Positions 36,603 to 46,558 are shown, numbered from the stretch's first letter. The stretch: 64,000 nucleotides of DNA from Acinetobacter pittii (GCF_034064985.1 NZ_CP139249.1:2046001-2110000); one strand, 5' to 3'. Translations and numbers: made by a program. Notes: a model not told the origin generated them from the letters alone.

Positions 36603-36905
36603 TTATTTCCCAGATTCGTTTACAGCATCACGAAGGGCTTTTCCGGGTTTGAAATGTGGAACAGCTTTAGCTGCAACTTCAACTGATTTTCCTGTTTTAG
36701 GATTACGACCAACTCTTGGATCACGGTGGTGTAAAGCAAAGCTACCAAAACCACGGATTTCAATTCGATTATCAGTTGATAGTGCTTCTATCATTTGATC
36801 AATCATAATTTTAACCGCCTCTTCCACCAAAGGTTCAGCTAAGTGTGGGTTTTTTAGCGCAATGCGTTCAATCAAATCAGACTTATTAAGAGCTTCAGTA
36901 GTCAT
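36603..36905 (-). CDS. ihfB: Integration host factor subunit beta
   Basis: This 100-residue DNABII protein has the DNA-binding arm [21 protein letters not shown], whose Pro intercalates into bent DNA, and the conserved ending [12 protein letters not shown]. The acidic-to-basic pattern and position after rpsA identify the beta rather than the alpha subunit. IHF bends DNA at WATCAANNNNTTR sites; one such site lies upstream of the TonB receptor gene in this window. GAGGT precedes ATG 36905. Confidence 0.97.
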   Translation of the reverse strand: MTTEALNKSDLIERIALKNPHLAEPLVEEAVKIMIDQMIEALSTDNRIEIRGFGSFALHHRDPRVGRNPKTGKSVEVAAKAVPHFKPGKALRDAVNESGK

Positions 36906-36957
36906 CTACGACCTCGTTATTTATTGCTACTCTATGTCGTTCGATAATAACCTGTTT

Positions 36958-37003
36958 AAATACAAAACGGTAGCGCAGTATGTTGAATACTAGGCTACCG
37001 TTT
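36958..37003 (-). terminator. Second terminator hairpin after rpsA
   Basis: AAACGGTAGC (36965-36974) pairs perfectly with GCTACCGTTT (36994-37003), with a small inner stem AGTAT/ATACT. On the minus strand it is followed by TTTTGTATTT. It sits between rpsA and ihfB. Confidence 0.75.
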
Positions 37004-37015
37004 ACAGTAATTTGT

Positions 37016-37052
37016 ATAAAAAGTACAATTCCGTTACATGAAACTGTACTTT
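37016..37052 (-). terminator. First terminator hairpin after rpsA
   Basis: AAAGTACA (37020-37027) pairs with TGTACTTT (37045-37052) just after the rpsA stop. Minus-strand transcripts continue with TTTTTATAC. With the hairpin at 36958-37003 it forms a tandem that should reduce read-through into ihfB. Confidence 0.65.
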
Positions 37053-37061
37053 GTTAACTTA

Positions 37062-38735
37062 TTACTTCATTTGTGCTTTGATCAAGTCACCAATAGTCTT
37101 AGGACCATTGTCTTGACTTGTAGTCGCTGTACGCAAGCTAGCAACTGCTTCTTTCTCTTCAGCTTCGTCTTTCGCTTTGATAGACAAGTTGATAGAGCGA
37201 GATTTACGATCAACGTTGATGATCTTCGCTTCAACTTCTTGACCAACTTCTAAGAATTTAGTCGCATCTTCTACGCGGTCACGGTTGATTTCAGAAGCTT
37301 TAAGAGTTGCTTCAACTTCGTCAGCCAACTTAACAGTTGCACCACGAGCATCAACTGCAGTTACAGTACCTTTAACTAAAGCACCACGTTCGTTAGCAGC
37401 TAAGAAGTCATTGAACGGATCGCTGTTCAATTGCTTGATACCAAGGCTGATACGGTTACCTTCAGCGTCTACAGACAAGATAACAGCTTCAACAGTGTCA
37501 CCTTTCTTGTAACGACGAATAGCTTCTTCACCTTGCTCGTTCCAAGAAATATCAGACAAGTGTACTAAACCGTCGATACCGCCGTTCAAGCCAATGAAGA
37601 TACCAAAGTCAGTGATAGACTTGATAGTACCAGATACTTTTTCGCCTTTCTCATGAGCTTTAGCAAACTCTTCCCATGGGTTAGCACGAGTTTGTTTGAT
37701 ACCAAGGCTGATACGACGACGTTCTTCATCAACTTCAAGAACCATAACATCAACTTCATCACCAATCTGAACAACTTTAGATGGGTGGATGTTTTTGTTA
37801 GTGTGGTCCATTTCAGAAACGTGAACTAAACCTTCAACGCCTTCAGCGATTTCAGCGAAACAACCGTAGTCAGTTAAGTTAGTTACGCGAGCTTTAACGA
37901 TAGAACCTTTTGGGTAACGGCTCATGATCGCTAACCATGGATCTTCGCCTAATTGTTTAAGGCCTAAAGATACGCGGTTACGTTCACGGTCAAATTTAAG
38001 TACTTTAACAGTAACTTCTTGACCAACTTCAACAACTTCTGAAGGGTGCTTGATACGCTTCCAAGCCATATCTGTGATATGTAGAAGACCATCAATACCG
38101 CCAAGATCAACGAATGCACCGTAATCAGTAAGGTTTTTGATTGTACCTGTAACTGTTTGACCTTCTTCAAGTTGAGCAAGTAATGCTTCACGGTCAGCAG
38201 AAGATTCAGCTTCCATAACAGCACGACGAGATACAACAACGTTATTACGTTTAGCATCAAGTTTAATTACTTTGAACTCTAACTCTTTACCTTCAAGGTG
38301 AGTAGTGTCACGGATAGGACGAGTGTCAACTAATGAACCTGGTAAGAATGCACGAACAGGACCGATGTCAACAGTGAAACCGCCTTTAACTTTACCAGAG
38401 ATAACACCAGTAACGATTTCGCCATCTTCAAAGATTTTTTCAAGTTTAGTCCAAGTTTCAGCACGCTTAGCTTTTTCACGTGATAAAACTGTTTGACCCA
38501 TACCGTTGTCAAGAGCTTCAACAACTACGTCAACAGTATCACCAACCTGAACTTCAAGTTCACGTTGTTCATTTAAAAATTCAGCACGGTCAACAATGCC
38601 TTCAGACTTTAGGCCAGTGTCAACAGTTACCCAGTCGCTATCGATGTTTACAACAACACCTTGGATGACTGCACCCTTTTCAACGTTGAGGTTTAATTCA
38701 CTTTCTTCAAAGAGGGCTGCAAAAGATTCGGTCAT
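37062..38735 (-). CDS. rpsA: 30S ribosomal protein S1
   Basis: The 557-residue product contains six S1 (OB-fold) repeats, with recurring [24 protein letters not shown] units. Repeats 1-2 serve ribosome docking and 3-6 bind mRNA, as in E. coli S1. AGGT precedes ATG 38735. It is 111 bases downstream of cmk, the conserved cmk-rpsA order. The leader contains a few short hairpins, but I could not identify a defined autoregulatory structure. Two hairpins follow the stop. Confidence 0.98.
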   Translation of the reverse strand: MTESFAALFEESELNLNVEKGAVIQGVVVNIDSDWVTVDTGLKSEGIVDRAEFLNEQRELEVQVGDTVDVVVEALDNGMGQTVLSREKAKRAETWTKLEKIFEDGEIVTGVISGKVKGGFTVDIGPVRAFLPGSLVDTRPIRDTTHLEGKELEFKVIKLDAKRNNVVVSRRAVMEAESSADREALLAQLEEGQTVTGTIKNLTDYGAFVDLGGIDGLLHITDMAWKRIKHPSEVVEVGQEVTVKVLKFDRERNRVSLGLKQLGEDPWLAIMSRYPKGSIVKARVTNLTDYGCFAEIAEGVEGLVHVSEMDHTNKNIHPSKVVQIGDEVDVMVLEVDEERRRISLGIKQTRANPWEEFAKAHEKGEKVSGTIKSITDFGIFIGLNGGIDGLVHLSDISWNEQGEEAIRRYKKGDTVEAVILSVDAEGNRISLGIKQLNSDPFNDFLAANERGALVKGTVTAVDARGATVKLADEVEATLKASEINRDRVEDATKFLEVGQEVEAKIINVDRKSRSINLSIKAKDEAEEKEAVASLRTATTSQDNGPKTIGDLIKAQMK

Positions 38736-38846
38736 GATATACCTGATAAATTCAGCGGTCTTGGATCAGACAAGGCCGGTTTAGTTAAGTATCAACATAG
38801 TCTTTATAGACTGATCAAGCTATGCTTCAACTGATAATTCTATTTA

Positions 38847-39527
38847 CTAAATAGTACGGCTATCGACATAATCAACCATTAACTTAAATACCTGATCGAT
38901 CGTTAATTCCGAACTATCAATGATATAAGCATCTTTGGCTGGCTTGAGCGGAGCAACTTCTCGCTCCATATCTCTTTTGTCTCGTGCCTGTATATTAGCT
39001 AAAATGTCGTTTATTTTAGCATCTAGCCCCATACCCTGCAACTGTTTTACTCTACGCTCAGCACGCGATTCAGCCGAAGCTGTCAGATAAATTTTAGCAT
39101 TTGCTTCAGGAAAGATAGATGTTGCCATATCACGGCCATCTGCAACTAAACCAGGATTTTGCGCAAAAGCTCTTTGTCTTTCGAATAACGCCTGTCTAAG
39201 CTCTGGAATCACTGCAACTTTCGATGCGTATTCACCAACTCGTTCTGTACGAATTGTTTGAGACACATCTTCTCCATCCAAGAAAACCAAAATCCCTGAT
39301 GCAGAAGTCTCAAATTTAATATCCAGTTGACGTGCATATTGAATACATTCATCAAGCTGACTATCTAATTTCTCTAATAAATCGTGTTTATGTAATGACA
39401 ACCCTAACAAACGATATAAGGCACCCGAATCAAGTAAATGATATTGATAATGTGCTGCAAGTTTTGCAGCCAATGTTCCTTTACCCGAACCACTCGGACC
39501 ATCAATAGTAATAATTTGAACTGTCAT
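38847..39527 (-). CDS. cmk: Cytidylate kinase
   Basis: This 226-residue P-loop kinase phosphorylates CMP and dCMP. It begins [20 protein letters not shown], with the Walker A loop at residues about 10-17. The NMP-binding and lid features ([21 protein letters not shown]) are present. The frame opens at TTG 39548, inside the preceding gene's stop region. ATG 39527 fits the conserved family N-terminus and leaves ten bases after the SRPBCC stop. Confidence 0.97.
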   Translation of the reverse strand: MTVQIITIDGPSGSGKGTLAAKLAAHYQYHLLDSGALYRLLGLSLHKHDLLEKLDSQLDECIQYARQLDIKFETSASGILVFLDGEDVSQTIRTERVGEYASKVAVIPELRQALFERQRAFAQNPGLVADGRDMATSIFPEANAKIYLTASAESRAERRVKQLQGMGLDAKINDILANIQARDKRDMEREVAPLKPAKDAYIIDSSELTIDQVFKLMVDYVDSRTI

Positions 39528-39537
39528 TGAACTCTCA

Positions 39538-39978
39538 CTAAGAAGCAACTGCTTTAGCTAATCTCGAAAAGCCTAGTGTAATGGCTAGTTTTAGCTGTGC
39601 AAGGATTAATTTACTTACCACTGGCGCCTTTGCCGTTAACTCGATGCGGTATGTAACTAAAGTAATGTATGGGGTAATCTCAGAAAACTCGATTCTACCC
39701 AAATGGTGTTTAATCAAAGGATTGTCTATCAATTTGTACTCAATACTTTTATTTTCTTCCAACAATGTAATTTCTTCTTTAAGTGGCTTGATTGGACCAA
39801 ATCCCATACGTCGAACTGAGCCCAAACCATCAGGTCTTTTAGAATCTGCGGAGTCTTTAATACGCACAACTTGTAAAGGTGCAAAGGCAGTATTGTAAGT
39901 TGAGTGCTTAGAGAGCAAGTTAAATACATCGGTAAGAGGAGCATTAAATTCTTTTTTTACGGTAATTACATTACGCAT
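39538..39978 (-). CDS. SRPBCC family protein (polyketide cyclase/START-like fold)
   Basis: This 146-residue protein with the pattern [26 protein letters not shown] at its start and a C-terminal long helix ([19 protein letters not shown]) fits the SRPBCC/Bet v1-like ligand-binding fold. The ligand is unknown. There is no signal peptide. AGGACG precedes ATG 39978. It is closely followed by cmk and probably shares its transcript. Confidence 0.78.
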   Translation of the reverse strand: MRNVITVKKEFNAPLTDVFNLLSKHSTYNTAFAPLQVVRIKDSADSKRPDGLGSVRRMGFGPIKPLKEEITLLEENKSIEYKLIDNPLIKHHLGRIEFSEITPYITLVTYRIELTAKAPVVSKLILAQLKLAITLGFSRLAKAVAS

Positions 39979-40047
39979 TAGATCGTCCTATTAAATAGAA
40001 TCATGGCATTAAAACCGCGTTAGTTTGCCATAAGAGCGTGTTAATTT

Positions 40048-40551
40048 TTAATCATTTAAAGACGTTTTTTGTTGTTTCTCTTGTTTCTTTTGCTCACGTC
40101 TTTGTTTAAAAAAATAGCTAAGCTGTTGAGCACATTTTTCTTGTAGACAACCATTCTGAAATGTAAACCTATGATTATAATAACCTTGCTGTAATAACTG
40201 ACGTGCACTTACCAAAGAACCTGCTTTAGGTTCTGGCGTACCAAAAACTACATGTTTAATTCTTGCATGTACGAGCGCACCTACACACATAGTACATGGC
40301 TCAAGAGTGACATATAAAGTTGTATCTTCGGGTAATCGATAATTTTCTAAAGAGGAACATGCTGCACGGATAGCTTGAATTTCTGCATGTGCAGTCGGAT
40401 CTAATAAAGTAATTGGAGCATTATACCCCGATCCAATTACTCGATTTTGGCTCACCAAAACTGCTCCAACGGGGATCTCACCCTGCTGAGCAGCTAATTC
40501 AGCTTGCTCGTAAGCAAGCTGCATCCAGTATTCATCATTATATTCAGTCAT
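40048..40551 (-). CDS. tadA: tRNA-specific adenosine deaminase TadA
   Basis: The 167-residue protein has the zinc deaminase signature: HAEIQAI with the catalytic Glu, and PCTMCVGAL with two Cys ligands. The conserved PVGAVLV stretch lies before it. TadA converts A34 to inosine in tRNA-Arg(ACG) and is essential in most bacteria. The C-terminal tail is highly basic and Gln/Lys-rich (FKQRREQKKQEKQQK), which may aid tRNA binding. It follows the enoyl-CoA hydratase-like gene by five bases. Confidence 0.96.
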   Translation of the reverse strand: MTEYNDEYWMQLAYEQAELAAQQGEIPVGAVLVSQNRVIGSGYNAPITLLDPTAHAEIQAIRAACSSLENYRLPEDTTLYVTLEPCTMCVGALVHARIKHVVFGTPEPKAGSLVSARQLLQQGYYNHRFTFQNGCLQEKCAQQLSYFFKQRREQKKQEKQQKTSLND

Positions 40552-40556
40552 TTATT

Positions 40557-41681
40557 TTAGGTGAGCACACCGTGTTGTCTAAGTAAGGCATTCCAGCTAT
40601 CTATTGAAGTGACTGGTGGACAATCAGCCAAAATACCTCTTAAGCTGAGATCATCACATTGCTTCCATTCTGGTGATAAGTCTTTATCTACCAAGCGTGC
40701 GCGTACACCTTCAACAAAGTCAGGATGACGGATTTTCCACTCAGAAATCTGAGCCTCTAGATCAAACACTTCATCCCATGAGTGAATTTGTTTGCCCCAT
40801 TGCCACAGTAACCAAGTAATTGCCGCGGTACTAGGAGATCCTTTTTGCAAATTCTCACTCGCTTGACGTAACCAATCACTGCTCGCATCACGCAAGCTAA
40901 CAATCGCTTGATAGTCTTGTTCAAAATTGAAACCACGGCAAACGCTATGAATTACATCAAGTGAGTTTTGCAATGGACCTGCCGCAACAGGACGGTGCAA
41001 ACTATTTAAAGTATCATCAATTGCTCGGAAATCCCCTGCAGGATAATGAGCCCAATTAATATTTAAAACTTTTTGCAAAACATTATCACGCTGTGCTTCA
41101 CAAATATGTGTTGCCCAACCGATGCTATATGCTCCAGCAGCAGTCATGATTGAACCGGTTAAACCCGTAAACAAACCTATTGGACCACGATCTGCCAAGA
41201 AACGGCTCGCACCAACGTCAGGATATAAACCAATATTAATTTCAGGCATTGCTAAACGTGAATATGGCGTCACTAGACGAAATGGTGCAGCCATAAACAA
41301 GCCTAAACCACCGCCCATTACATAACCTTCTCCCCAAACCACAACCGGTTTAGCATAATTATGTAAAAGTAGATCTAAAGCATATTCCTGCTGGAAGAAC
41401 TTATTTGCGGTATCGACTTCTTGATTTATAACAAGTTGGCGTAATTTTCTAACATCACCACCTGCACAAAAAGCTTTTGGTGTAGTTGAGTCTAACCAAA
41501 TTGCTTTAACCTGTTCATCGTCACGGAAATCTTCAAATACACGCAATAATGCCGTTACGATTGATTCGTCTAAAGCATGCAACGATTTAGGACGATTCAA
41601 ACGTACTATACGCCAGCCGTTTTTTGCTTCTTCAACCACCAAGTCCGGGTGATAGTTATTTACATTGGGAGAGTTCATCAT
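40557..41681 (-). CDS. Enoyl-CoA hydratase/isomerase family, 3-hydroxyisobutyryl-CoA hydrolase-like
   Basis: This 374-residue crotonase-fold protein has the oxyanion-hole blocks [10 protein letters not shown] and [15 protein letters not shown]. The signature [15 protein letters not shown], with catalytic Glu and Asp, is diagnostic of 3-hydroxyisobutyryl-CoA hydrolases of valine catabolism. The C-terminal HIBCH extension ([18 protein letters not shown]) is present. Its ATGATG start overlaps the ung stop, so translational coupling with ung is likely although the functions are unrelated. Substrate specificity is inferred. Confidence 0.88.
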   Translation of the reverse strand: MMNSPNVNNYHPDLVVEEAKNGWRIVRLNRPKSLHALDESIVTALLRVFEDFRDDEQVKAIWLDSTTPKAFCAGGDVRKLRQLVINQEVDTANKFFQQEYALDLLLHNYAKPVVVWGEGYVMGGGLGLFMAAPFRLVTPYSRLAMPEINIGLYPDVGASRFLADRGPIGLFTGLTGSIMTAAGAYSIGWATHICEAQRDNVLQKVLNINWAHYPAGDFRAIDDTLNSLHRPVAAGPLQNSLDVIHSVCRGFNFEQDYQAIVSLRDASSDWLRQASENLQKGSPSTAAITWLLWQWGKQIHSWDEVFDLEAQISEWKIRHPDFVEGVRARLVDKDLSPEWKQCDDLSLRGILADCPPVTSIDSWNALLRQHGVLT

Positions 41682-42400
41682 GCGTCCAATTGCCAGTCTA
41701 TGGGCTCAATGCCATGTTGTTTCAAATATTGATTTGTTTTTGAAAACACTTTGCATCCAAAAAATCCCCCTCTATTTGCAGCAAGAGGTGATGGATGTGC
41801 GGCTGTTAAAACCAAGTGTTTATCTCTATTTATACGTTGTCCTTTGCGCTGTGCATAAGCACCCCACAAAATAAATACTATATGTTGTCTCTGTTCATTT
41901 AGAACATCAATAACTTCATCAGTAAAGGCTTCCCAACCCTGCTTTTGATGTGAAGTCGGCTGTCCAGCCTCAACCGTAAGCACACTATTGAGTAAAAGCA
42001 CGCCTTGTTTAGCCCACTTTGTTAAGTCACCATGGCGAGGAGCTGGAATACCTAAATCTGTATGTAATTCATGAAAAATATTGCGTAAAGATGGTGGTAA
42101 TGCAACACCTTTTTGAACAGAGAAACTTAAGCCATTAGCTTGATTTGGGCCATGGTATGGATCTTGCCCTAAAATCACAACTTTCACATCAGCCAATGGT
42201 GTGGTATTTAAAGCATTAAAGATTTGCTTACTTGGTGGATATATTATTTTTTGAGCTTGTTTCTGTTGAAATAAGAAATCGCGCAAGTTATCCATCTGAG
42301 GACTTAATAGAAAAGGTGCTAAAGATCTTTTCCAACTTTCTTCTAATTGAACTTTACTGAGTTTATCTTGCTGTTGCTCAGTTAATTGCATTAATGTCAT
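41678..42400 (-). CDS. ung: Uracil-DNA glycosylase
   Basis: This 240-residue family-1 UDG has the water-activating motif [20 protein letters not shown] (catalytic Asp) near residue 75 and the DNA-intercalating loop [16 protein letters not shown] near residue 205. It removes uracil from DNA to start base excision repair. The N-terminus ([10 protein letters not shown]) allows a start at the first or fourth residue. It is the first gene of the ung-HIBCH-tadA cluster. Confidence 0.97.
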   Translation of the reverse strand: MTLMQLTEQQQDKLSKVQLEESWKRSLAPFLLSPQMDNLRDFLFQQKQAQKIIYPPSKQIFNALNTTPLADVKVVILGQDPYHGPNQANGLSFSVQKGVALPPSLRNIFHELHTDLGIPAPRHGDLTKWAKQGVLLLNSVLTVEAGQPTSHQKQGWEAFTDEVIDVLNEQRQHIVFILWGAYAQRKGQRINRDKHLVLTAAHPSPLAANRGGFFGCKVFSKTNQYLKQHGIEPIDWQLDA

Positions 42401-42444
42401 CCTAGATCAATTTTCAATTCTACAAATAAAATAAGTAATTCGAT

Positions 42445-43041
42445 TTATACTTCGACTTGCAAATCAACTTGAGGATTATTAAATCTAATCCCTTTTTTCA
42501 AGTCTTCATACATGTGTGGATTTGCCCACTCTAACTGAATTTGTTCTGAAAAGACAATTCCATCAAGTCTTAAAATACCCATTTGTTCGTTTTGAATATC
42601 TTCAATAAAGCTTTGAGCATATCCAGTATCAGTCTCATGAACAATAACAGAATATACTTCAACATCACCTTCCCCATTTTGAGTGACTGTTGATTGTAAA
42701 ACTTGCTGAGCTAGATAAAAGAAAATACGTGAAAACTGTTCAGCCGACGGTGAAACAGGTAAAGAAATCCAACGAGCACTAAAAGTCTGACATGCCTCAA
42801 TATACTGAGGATCATCTTTTTCCCAAAAACAGATTGCATGGTCAAAGCTATCGAAAAGATCTTTTATTACTCCCTTTAGGAGTCCAAAATCATAAACCAT
42901 TTGCCCATGATCTAATTTCGAAGCTTTAAGCAATAACTCAACTTTATAGCTATGTCCATGAATTGATCGCTTACAACGATCCGATGTACAGTTACGTACA
43001 ACATGTGCATTTTCAAACTTAAATAACTTACGAATTAACAT
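42445..43041 (-). CDS. queD: 6-pyruvoyl tetrahydropterin synthase / QueD family protein
   Basis: The zinc-binding His residues are seen in ENAHVVRN and SIHGHSYKVELLL, with the family Cys in the CTSDRCKRSIHGH segment. The motifs PSAEQFSRIFFYLA and VIVHETDTGYAQ match the conserved PTxEN and ET blocks. QueD makes 6-carboxy-tetrahydropterin for queuosine. At 198 residues it is longer than E. coli QueD (about 120), with an insert around residues 80-140, so a related pterin role is possible. ATG 43041. It stands alone, with a 229-base AT-rich gap to gspK. Confidence 0.82.
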   Translation of the reverse strand: MLIRKLFKFENAHVVRNCTSDRCKRSIHGHSYKVELLLKASKLDHGQMVYDFGLLKGVIKDLFDSFDHAICFWEKDDPQYIEACQTFSARWISLPVSPSAEQFSRIFFYLAQQVLQSTVTQNGEGDVEVYSVIVHETDTGYAQSFIEDIQNEQMGILRLDGIVFSEQIQLEWANPHMYEDLKKGIRFNNPQVDLQVEV

Positions 43042-43270
43042 GTGCCAAATCGATCATTCCTTCTAAGAACATTATTATAAAGCAAAAGATGAAAATTTCG
43101 CACCACTTTTCAATTAGAAACAATTAGCAAAAAGTATGATAAGACTTATGAAGAAACATTGGAGATACATATATAGAAAAATTATATTTATTTAAATATG
43201 TACTCGATAAAAAATTAATAATTACAAACCACGACAGTCTACCAAAAATAAATAAATCATAAATTTTCAA

Positions 43271-44230
43271 TTAGTTAAAAGGCGCTATATTTCTAGAATA
43301 TACATAAACCTGCTTATCACTACGCATTAAGGCACTTGTAAACTGTCTTTTTCTATTATTCAACACAACCTCAATTTGTGCTTGAAAAAAGTTCGACTTT
43401 ACATCTAAAAGGCTACTAACTTCAGTTTTCTTTTGTGGATCAACTGTTGAAAAAGCATTCAATTGCCATAATTCATCAATATTTTGAAAGAACTTTAAAT
43501 TCTGTTGGCGTAATTGAAGTTCTTTTTCTATAGTCACTAAATCCAATTTTTGATCAATACTCGCTAATACTAATGGCGATGCGGTATTAATATTCACTTT
43601 TGTATTTTCAGGTAATGCAGAAATGTATGGTGCGATTAAATCATATTTCTTGCCTTCAAAACCTCTTACCAACTTCAACTCCTCTATACGATGAAATTTA
43701 GCATTTGAAGCTAAATAACCAGGATCAAGGCCTTCATAATAATTACTTTCTGCCCCCATAGGTCCAGATGGTTCGTCATCTGGATCTTGCCAATCAATAA
43801 CTGCTTGACTTAACTCTGCTGGCAACCCTACACGCACAAGCAATCGCTCAAACCAATTTTTAGCAGCTTCGTTTACCTTACCTTCATTGGTCGTTAAATT
43901 GTTTAGGTTAAATTTTCCTGACTCATCTAGTAAGCGCCCCGATACGGCTCCATCTTCTATTGGAAAAGGTGGCATTGGCTGAGCCCAGCTTTCCTTTAAA
44001 TGATCGATACCACCAGCATTATTTGCATCTTGAATTAATAATTCAGAAAAAAAAGCTTCTGCACTTTTTGCATAGAGTAATGACTGATTTTGACGCATCA
44101 AATAACCCGTGTTTTCCATCGTATTAGTTTGATGCTTTGCGATAGAGGCAGCTAAAATTGTAGCCAAAGCAACCATTATCAAAATTGTGAGTAATGCTAC
44201 ACCTTGCTGATTTTTTTTATAGAGTAACAT
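43271..44230 (-). CDS. gspK: Type II secretion minor pseudopilin GspK
   Basis: The prepilin leader MLLYKKNQQG is followed by VALLTILIMVALATILAASI. It lacks the Glu at position 5, a GspK hallmark. The large periplasmic domain contains the inserted helical region and the metal/Cys-free core DWQDPDDEPSGPMGAESNYY typical of GspK. The 319-residue length is normal. GspK caps the pseudopilus tip with GspI and GspJ. It directly follows gspJ, and no further gsp gene lies downstream in the window. Confidence 0.93.
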   Translation of the reverse strand: MLLYKKNQQGVALLTILIMVALATILAASIAKHQTNTMENTGYLMRQNQSLLYAKSAEAFFSELLIQDANNAGGIDHLKESWAQPMPPFPIEDGAVSGRLLDESGKFNLNNLTTNEGKVNEAAKNWFERLLVRVGLPAELSQAVIDWQDPDDEPSGPMGAESNYYEGLDPGYLASNAKFHRIEELKLVRGFEGKKYDLIAPYISALPENTKVNINTASPLVLASIDQKLDLVTIEKELQLRQQNLKFFQNIDELWQLNAFSTVDPQKKTEVSSLLDVKSNFFQAQIEVVLNNRKRQFTSALMRSDKQVYVYSRNIAPFN

Positions 44231-44986
44231 TTATTGACCTCCCTGTTTGGAGAGCGATAAGTCACCTTGGTTTAAGCTATAAATCCACTCATAACTTACA
44301 CCTGCAACCGTGAGTTGCATTTTTATTCCTTTTGGCAACTTCCTAAATTCATCAGGTTTTGTAGGGTCAATATTAACTTCAGGCCACTTTGTTACTTCTT
44401 GAGGTGTCAAAACCATAATTTGAAATTGTTCAACTTGGCTCAACAGCGTACTTGATAAGGGTTGCTCTCTATTTGAAGTATTTAAGTTACTATATTTAAG
44501 GCGATAAAGCTTTTTTTGATCAGGATCATATCGATATTCGATACGCTCAAAAGGTGATAATCCTTGCTTTAATGGATCAGTAACACCCGCCTTACTAAAG
44601 CGGAGAACTTGATTATCAATCTCTAAAGCTGGACGTAATTGCCCGCCTTGATTGGCTGATAAAGGTATAATTTGCAATGTATCACGCAAAACTTGTTGAT
44701 AAGCATCTTGTAATTCAAATAGCTGCACTTCATGTTGAGTATTACGATCGCGAACTTTTAATAAATAGTCAAAAACCTTCCAACCCAACAAAGATAAAAT
44801 AGCAAAAATTGCAATTGAAACTAAAAGCTCAACTAAAGTAAATCCTGAGCAAGGATTAACAAAGCGAAGCTTTGTCTGAGCGCAAGATGAAGAGCTTTGC
44901 TCGGAGTAACCCCTCATCATCTGCTCCGATCGTACCGCAAGACGTGAAGCAGTGCTTGGAGAACGAGAATATTTATTCTTTATCAT
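44231..44986 (-). CDS. gspJ: Type II secretion minor pseudopilin GspJ with abnormal 48-residue leader
   Basis: From residue 49 on this is ordinary GspJ: the prepilin peptidase site G/FTLVELLVSIAIFAI with Glu5, then a periplasmic domain ending IYSLNQGDLSL. The leader before the cleavage Gly is 48 residues, rich in Ser, Arg and Gln, whereas GspI and GspH here have 5 and 11. The leader DNA (44841-44965) is richer in GC and in short hairpins than its surroundings, suggesting in-frame insertion. The start ATG 44986 overlaps the gspI stop (TAATG), so the original start seems retained. Internal ATGs (residues 23-24) could give a shorter leader. Confidence 0.9.
   Translation of the reverse strand: MIKNKYSRSPSTASRLAVRSEQMMRGYSEQSSSSCAQTKLRFVNPCSGFTLVELLVSIAIFAILSLLGWKVFDYLLKVRDRNTQHEVQLFELQDAYQQVLRDTLQIIPLSANQGGQLRPALEIDNQVLRFSKAGVTDPLKQGLSPFERIEYRYDPDQKKLYRLKYSNLNTSNREQPLSSTLLSQVEQFQIMVLTPQEVTKWPEVNIDPTKPDEFRKLPKGIKMQLTVAGVSYEWIYSLNQGDLSLSKQGGQ
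44841..44965. repeat. Putative small hairpin-rich element inserted in the gspJ leader
   Basis: Hairpins seen on either strand are AATCCT-5-AGGATT (44841-44857), ACAAAGC-3-GCTTTGT (44859-44875) and TCGGAG-17-CTCCGA (44901-44929). There is also a small AAGC/GCTT stem near 44950. The segment keeps the reading frame and adds about 40 codons before the pilin cleavage site. That it is a dispersed repeat is inference; no second copy was noticed in this window. Confidence 0.4.
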
Positions 44987-45366
44987 TATTTTGCTTTCAT
45001 TGGATAATTAAAAAATACCAAGTGAGTAATACCATTTTGAACTTTACCCTTATCAGAATCATACAAGCTAATTTGTAAATCAACTTTCTGAACATTCGGG
45101 CTAATTGTAGATTGTGCAGATTTGTCAATCTGCCATGTTTCGCCTTGAGAAGTAACTTGCTTACTTTGAGTACCTTCAAGCCATTCCTGATTTATCTCCA
45201 TTAAAGCAATTTCATTCATTGCGACAAACTGTGCTTTTGTTCTAAGAATTGCATTTGAGGTAGATTGAGTATATTGCATGGCTACTTTAGTTAGCGCGAC
45301 AGCTGCCACTGCAAAAATTGCTAAAGCAACCATCACTTCTAATAGAGTAAAGCCTTTAGATTTCAT
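44986..45366 (-). CDS. gspI: Type II secretion minor pseudopilin GspI
   Basis: The short leader MKSKG is followed by FTLLEVMVALAIFAVAAVAL (Glu5 present). The periplasmic part of this 126-residue protein includes AQFVAMNEIALMEINQEW, a typical GspI region. GspI starts assembly of the GspI-J-K tip complex. It overlaps gspH by 11 bases and gspJ by one base, indicating tight co-translation. Confidence 0.93.
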   Translation of the reverse strand: MKSKGFTLLEVMVALAIFAVAAVALTKVAMQYTQSTSNAILRTKAQFVAMNEIALMEINQEWLEGTQSKQVTSQGETWQIDKSAQSTISPNVQKVDLQISLYDSDKGKVQNGITHLVFFNYPMKAK

Positions 45367-45907
45367 TTATTTTACCCAAATGATCAATTTGTATTTCTGA
45401 ACCAATTGGTTTTTGCTCAAAGTAGAACTGGATTTTAACAGTTTTAGCTTCACCATTGCCAAACCAGATTAACTGAGGAGCTTGCCCTCCAATTAAATCG
45501 GTATTCGTAGCTTTTGAATAGTTTTGCTCATCTAAAGTTTGTACTGTAAACGATACGTGTTTAGGCAGTTGCCGCGTAGTAAATTCTGAATATTTTTGCC
45601 AGCGATTTTTTATATCCTGAACCTGTAATTTACTCTGGTCGTGATATTCATATAATTCATAAGAAAATGGTGAAACGTCGGTTTCACTAAGAGTAGATAA
45701 AGCTAGAACACGAGATTGATCAAGCGACTCTTTACCAATTTTATGTATATCAAGCAAAAATAGCTCTCTTGCTTGCATTGCTTTCTTTTGGTCAACCCCA
45801 CCAATGTTAAGTACGACGAGTGAAGTCATAATGGTCATAATAACAATCACCACCATCACTTCAATAAGTGTAAAACCTTTTTGGGATTTAGGTGATTGAG
45901 ATTTCAT
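45356..45907 (-). CDS. gspH: Type II secretion minor pseudopilin GspH
   Basis: The leader MKSQSPKSQKG precedes FTLIEVMVVIVIMTIMTSLV with Glu5. The 183-residue protein has the GspH/FimT-type periplasmic domain. It is the first of four minor pseudopilin genes (H-I-J-K), which sit apart from the remaining gsp genes; none of those is in this window. The gene begins seven bases after the stop of the TetR-type regulator gene. Confidence 0.9.
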   Translation of the reverse strand: MKSQSPKSQKGFTLIEVMVVIVIMTIMTSLVVLNIGGVDQKKAMQARELFLLDIHKIGKESLDQSRVLALSTLSETDVSPFSYELYEYHDQSKLQVQDIKNRWQKYSEFTTRQLPKHVSFTVQTLDEQNYSKATNTDLIGGQAPQLIWFGNGEAKTVKIQFYFEQKPIGSEIQIDHLGKINEI

Positions 45908-45913
45908 ATCGAC

Positions 45914-46522
45914 CTAAGCATATTGCTCAACAGCTTGTTTAGGTAAGGCTAATGCCTGATCAATATAAGCCACTCTCAAAGTGTCTCTTGAACCTAAATA
46001 CCGTTGGTAAAAACTTGAATTGAGAATAGCTGCTGCACCATGTGTTAATGACCAAATAGAAGCCAAATAATCACGAGTCGTCATATTACTTTGAATAGAT
46101 TCTAAATAATGATCTGTCATGCGAATGATAATTCGCAATCGCTGTTTACGAACCTGATAAAGCTCATGAAAAAGATGATGTACACCTTGAGCAGTGATTG
46201 AGAGTTTTTCTTCAATTTGGTGAAATAAAACTGTTCGCTCAGGATGATGTAAATGATGCAACATGAAAAAAGCTAAATGTTCTGGAAAGGCCTTTTCAGT
46301 ATCTTGAACCATTTCAAGTAACATACGCTCATTACGAATAATCAACAGCATGTACAACTCATCTTTACTTTGAAAGTGTTTGTACAAAGTTCCTTTTGCT
46401 AAATCAAGCTCAGCAGCTAGGACATCAAGTGTCATTCCAGCTTCGCCATTTTCTAGCAATAATTGTTCCGCAACCTGAAATATTAATACTTCTCTTGCTC
46501 GGAACTGAGCCTGACGATCCAT
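45914..46522 (-). CDS. TetR family transcriptional regulator
   Basis: The protein has about 202 residues. Its helix-turn-helix is at TLDVLAAELDLAKGTLYKHFQSKDELY near residues 30-56, the standard TetR_N domain. The C-terminal ligand domain is His-rich (FMLHHLHHPERTVLFH) and not assignable. It lies between tatD and gspH on the same strand, so it may belong to the same transcript rather than regulate a divergent gene. Start is ATG 46522 (MDRQ) or GTG 46528. Confidence 0.9.
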   Translation of the reverse strand: MDRQAQFRAREVLIFQVAEQLLLENGEAGMTLDVLAAELDLAKGTLYKHFQSKDELYMLLIIRNERMLLEMVQDTEKAFPEHLAFFMLHHLHHPERTVLFHQIEEKLSITAQGVHHLFHELYQVRKQRLRIIIRMTDHYLESIQSNMTTRDYLASIWSLTHGAAAILNSSFYQRYLGSRDTLRVAYIDQALALPKQAVEQYA

Positions 46523-46558
46523 CTTCACGCAATTACTCTCTTATATAGTTTCAATGAC

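Noticed and set aside
37038..38784. Several open frames on both strands inside rpsA
   Set aside because: Shadow frames caused by the biased codon use and repeats of S1; translations are low-complexity.
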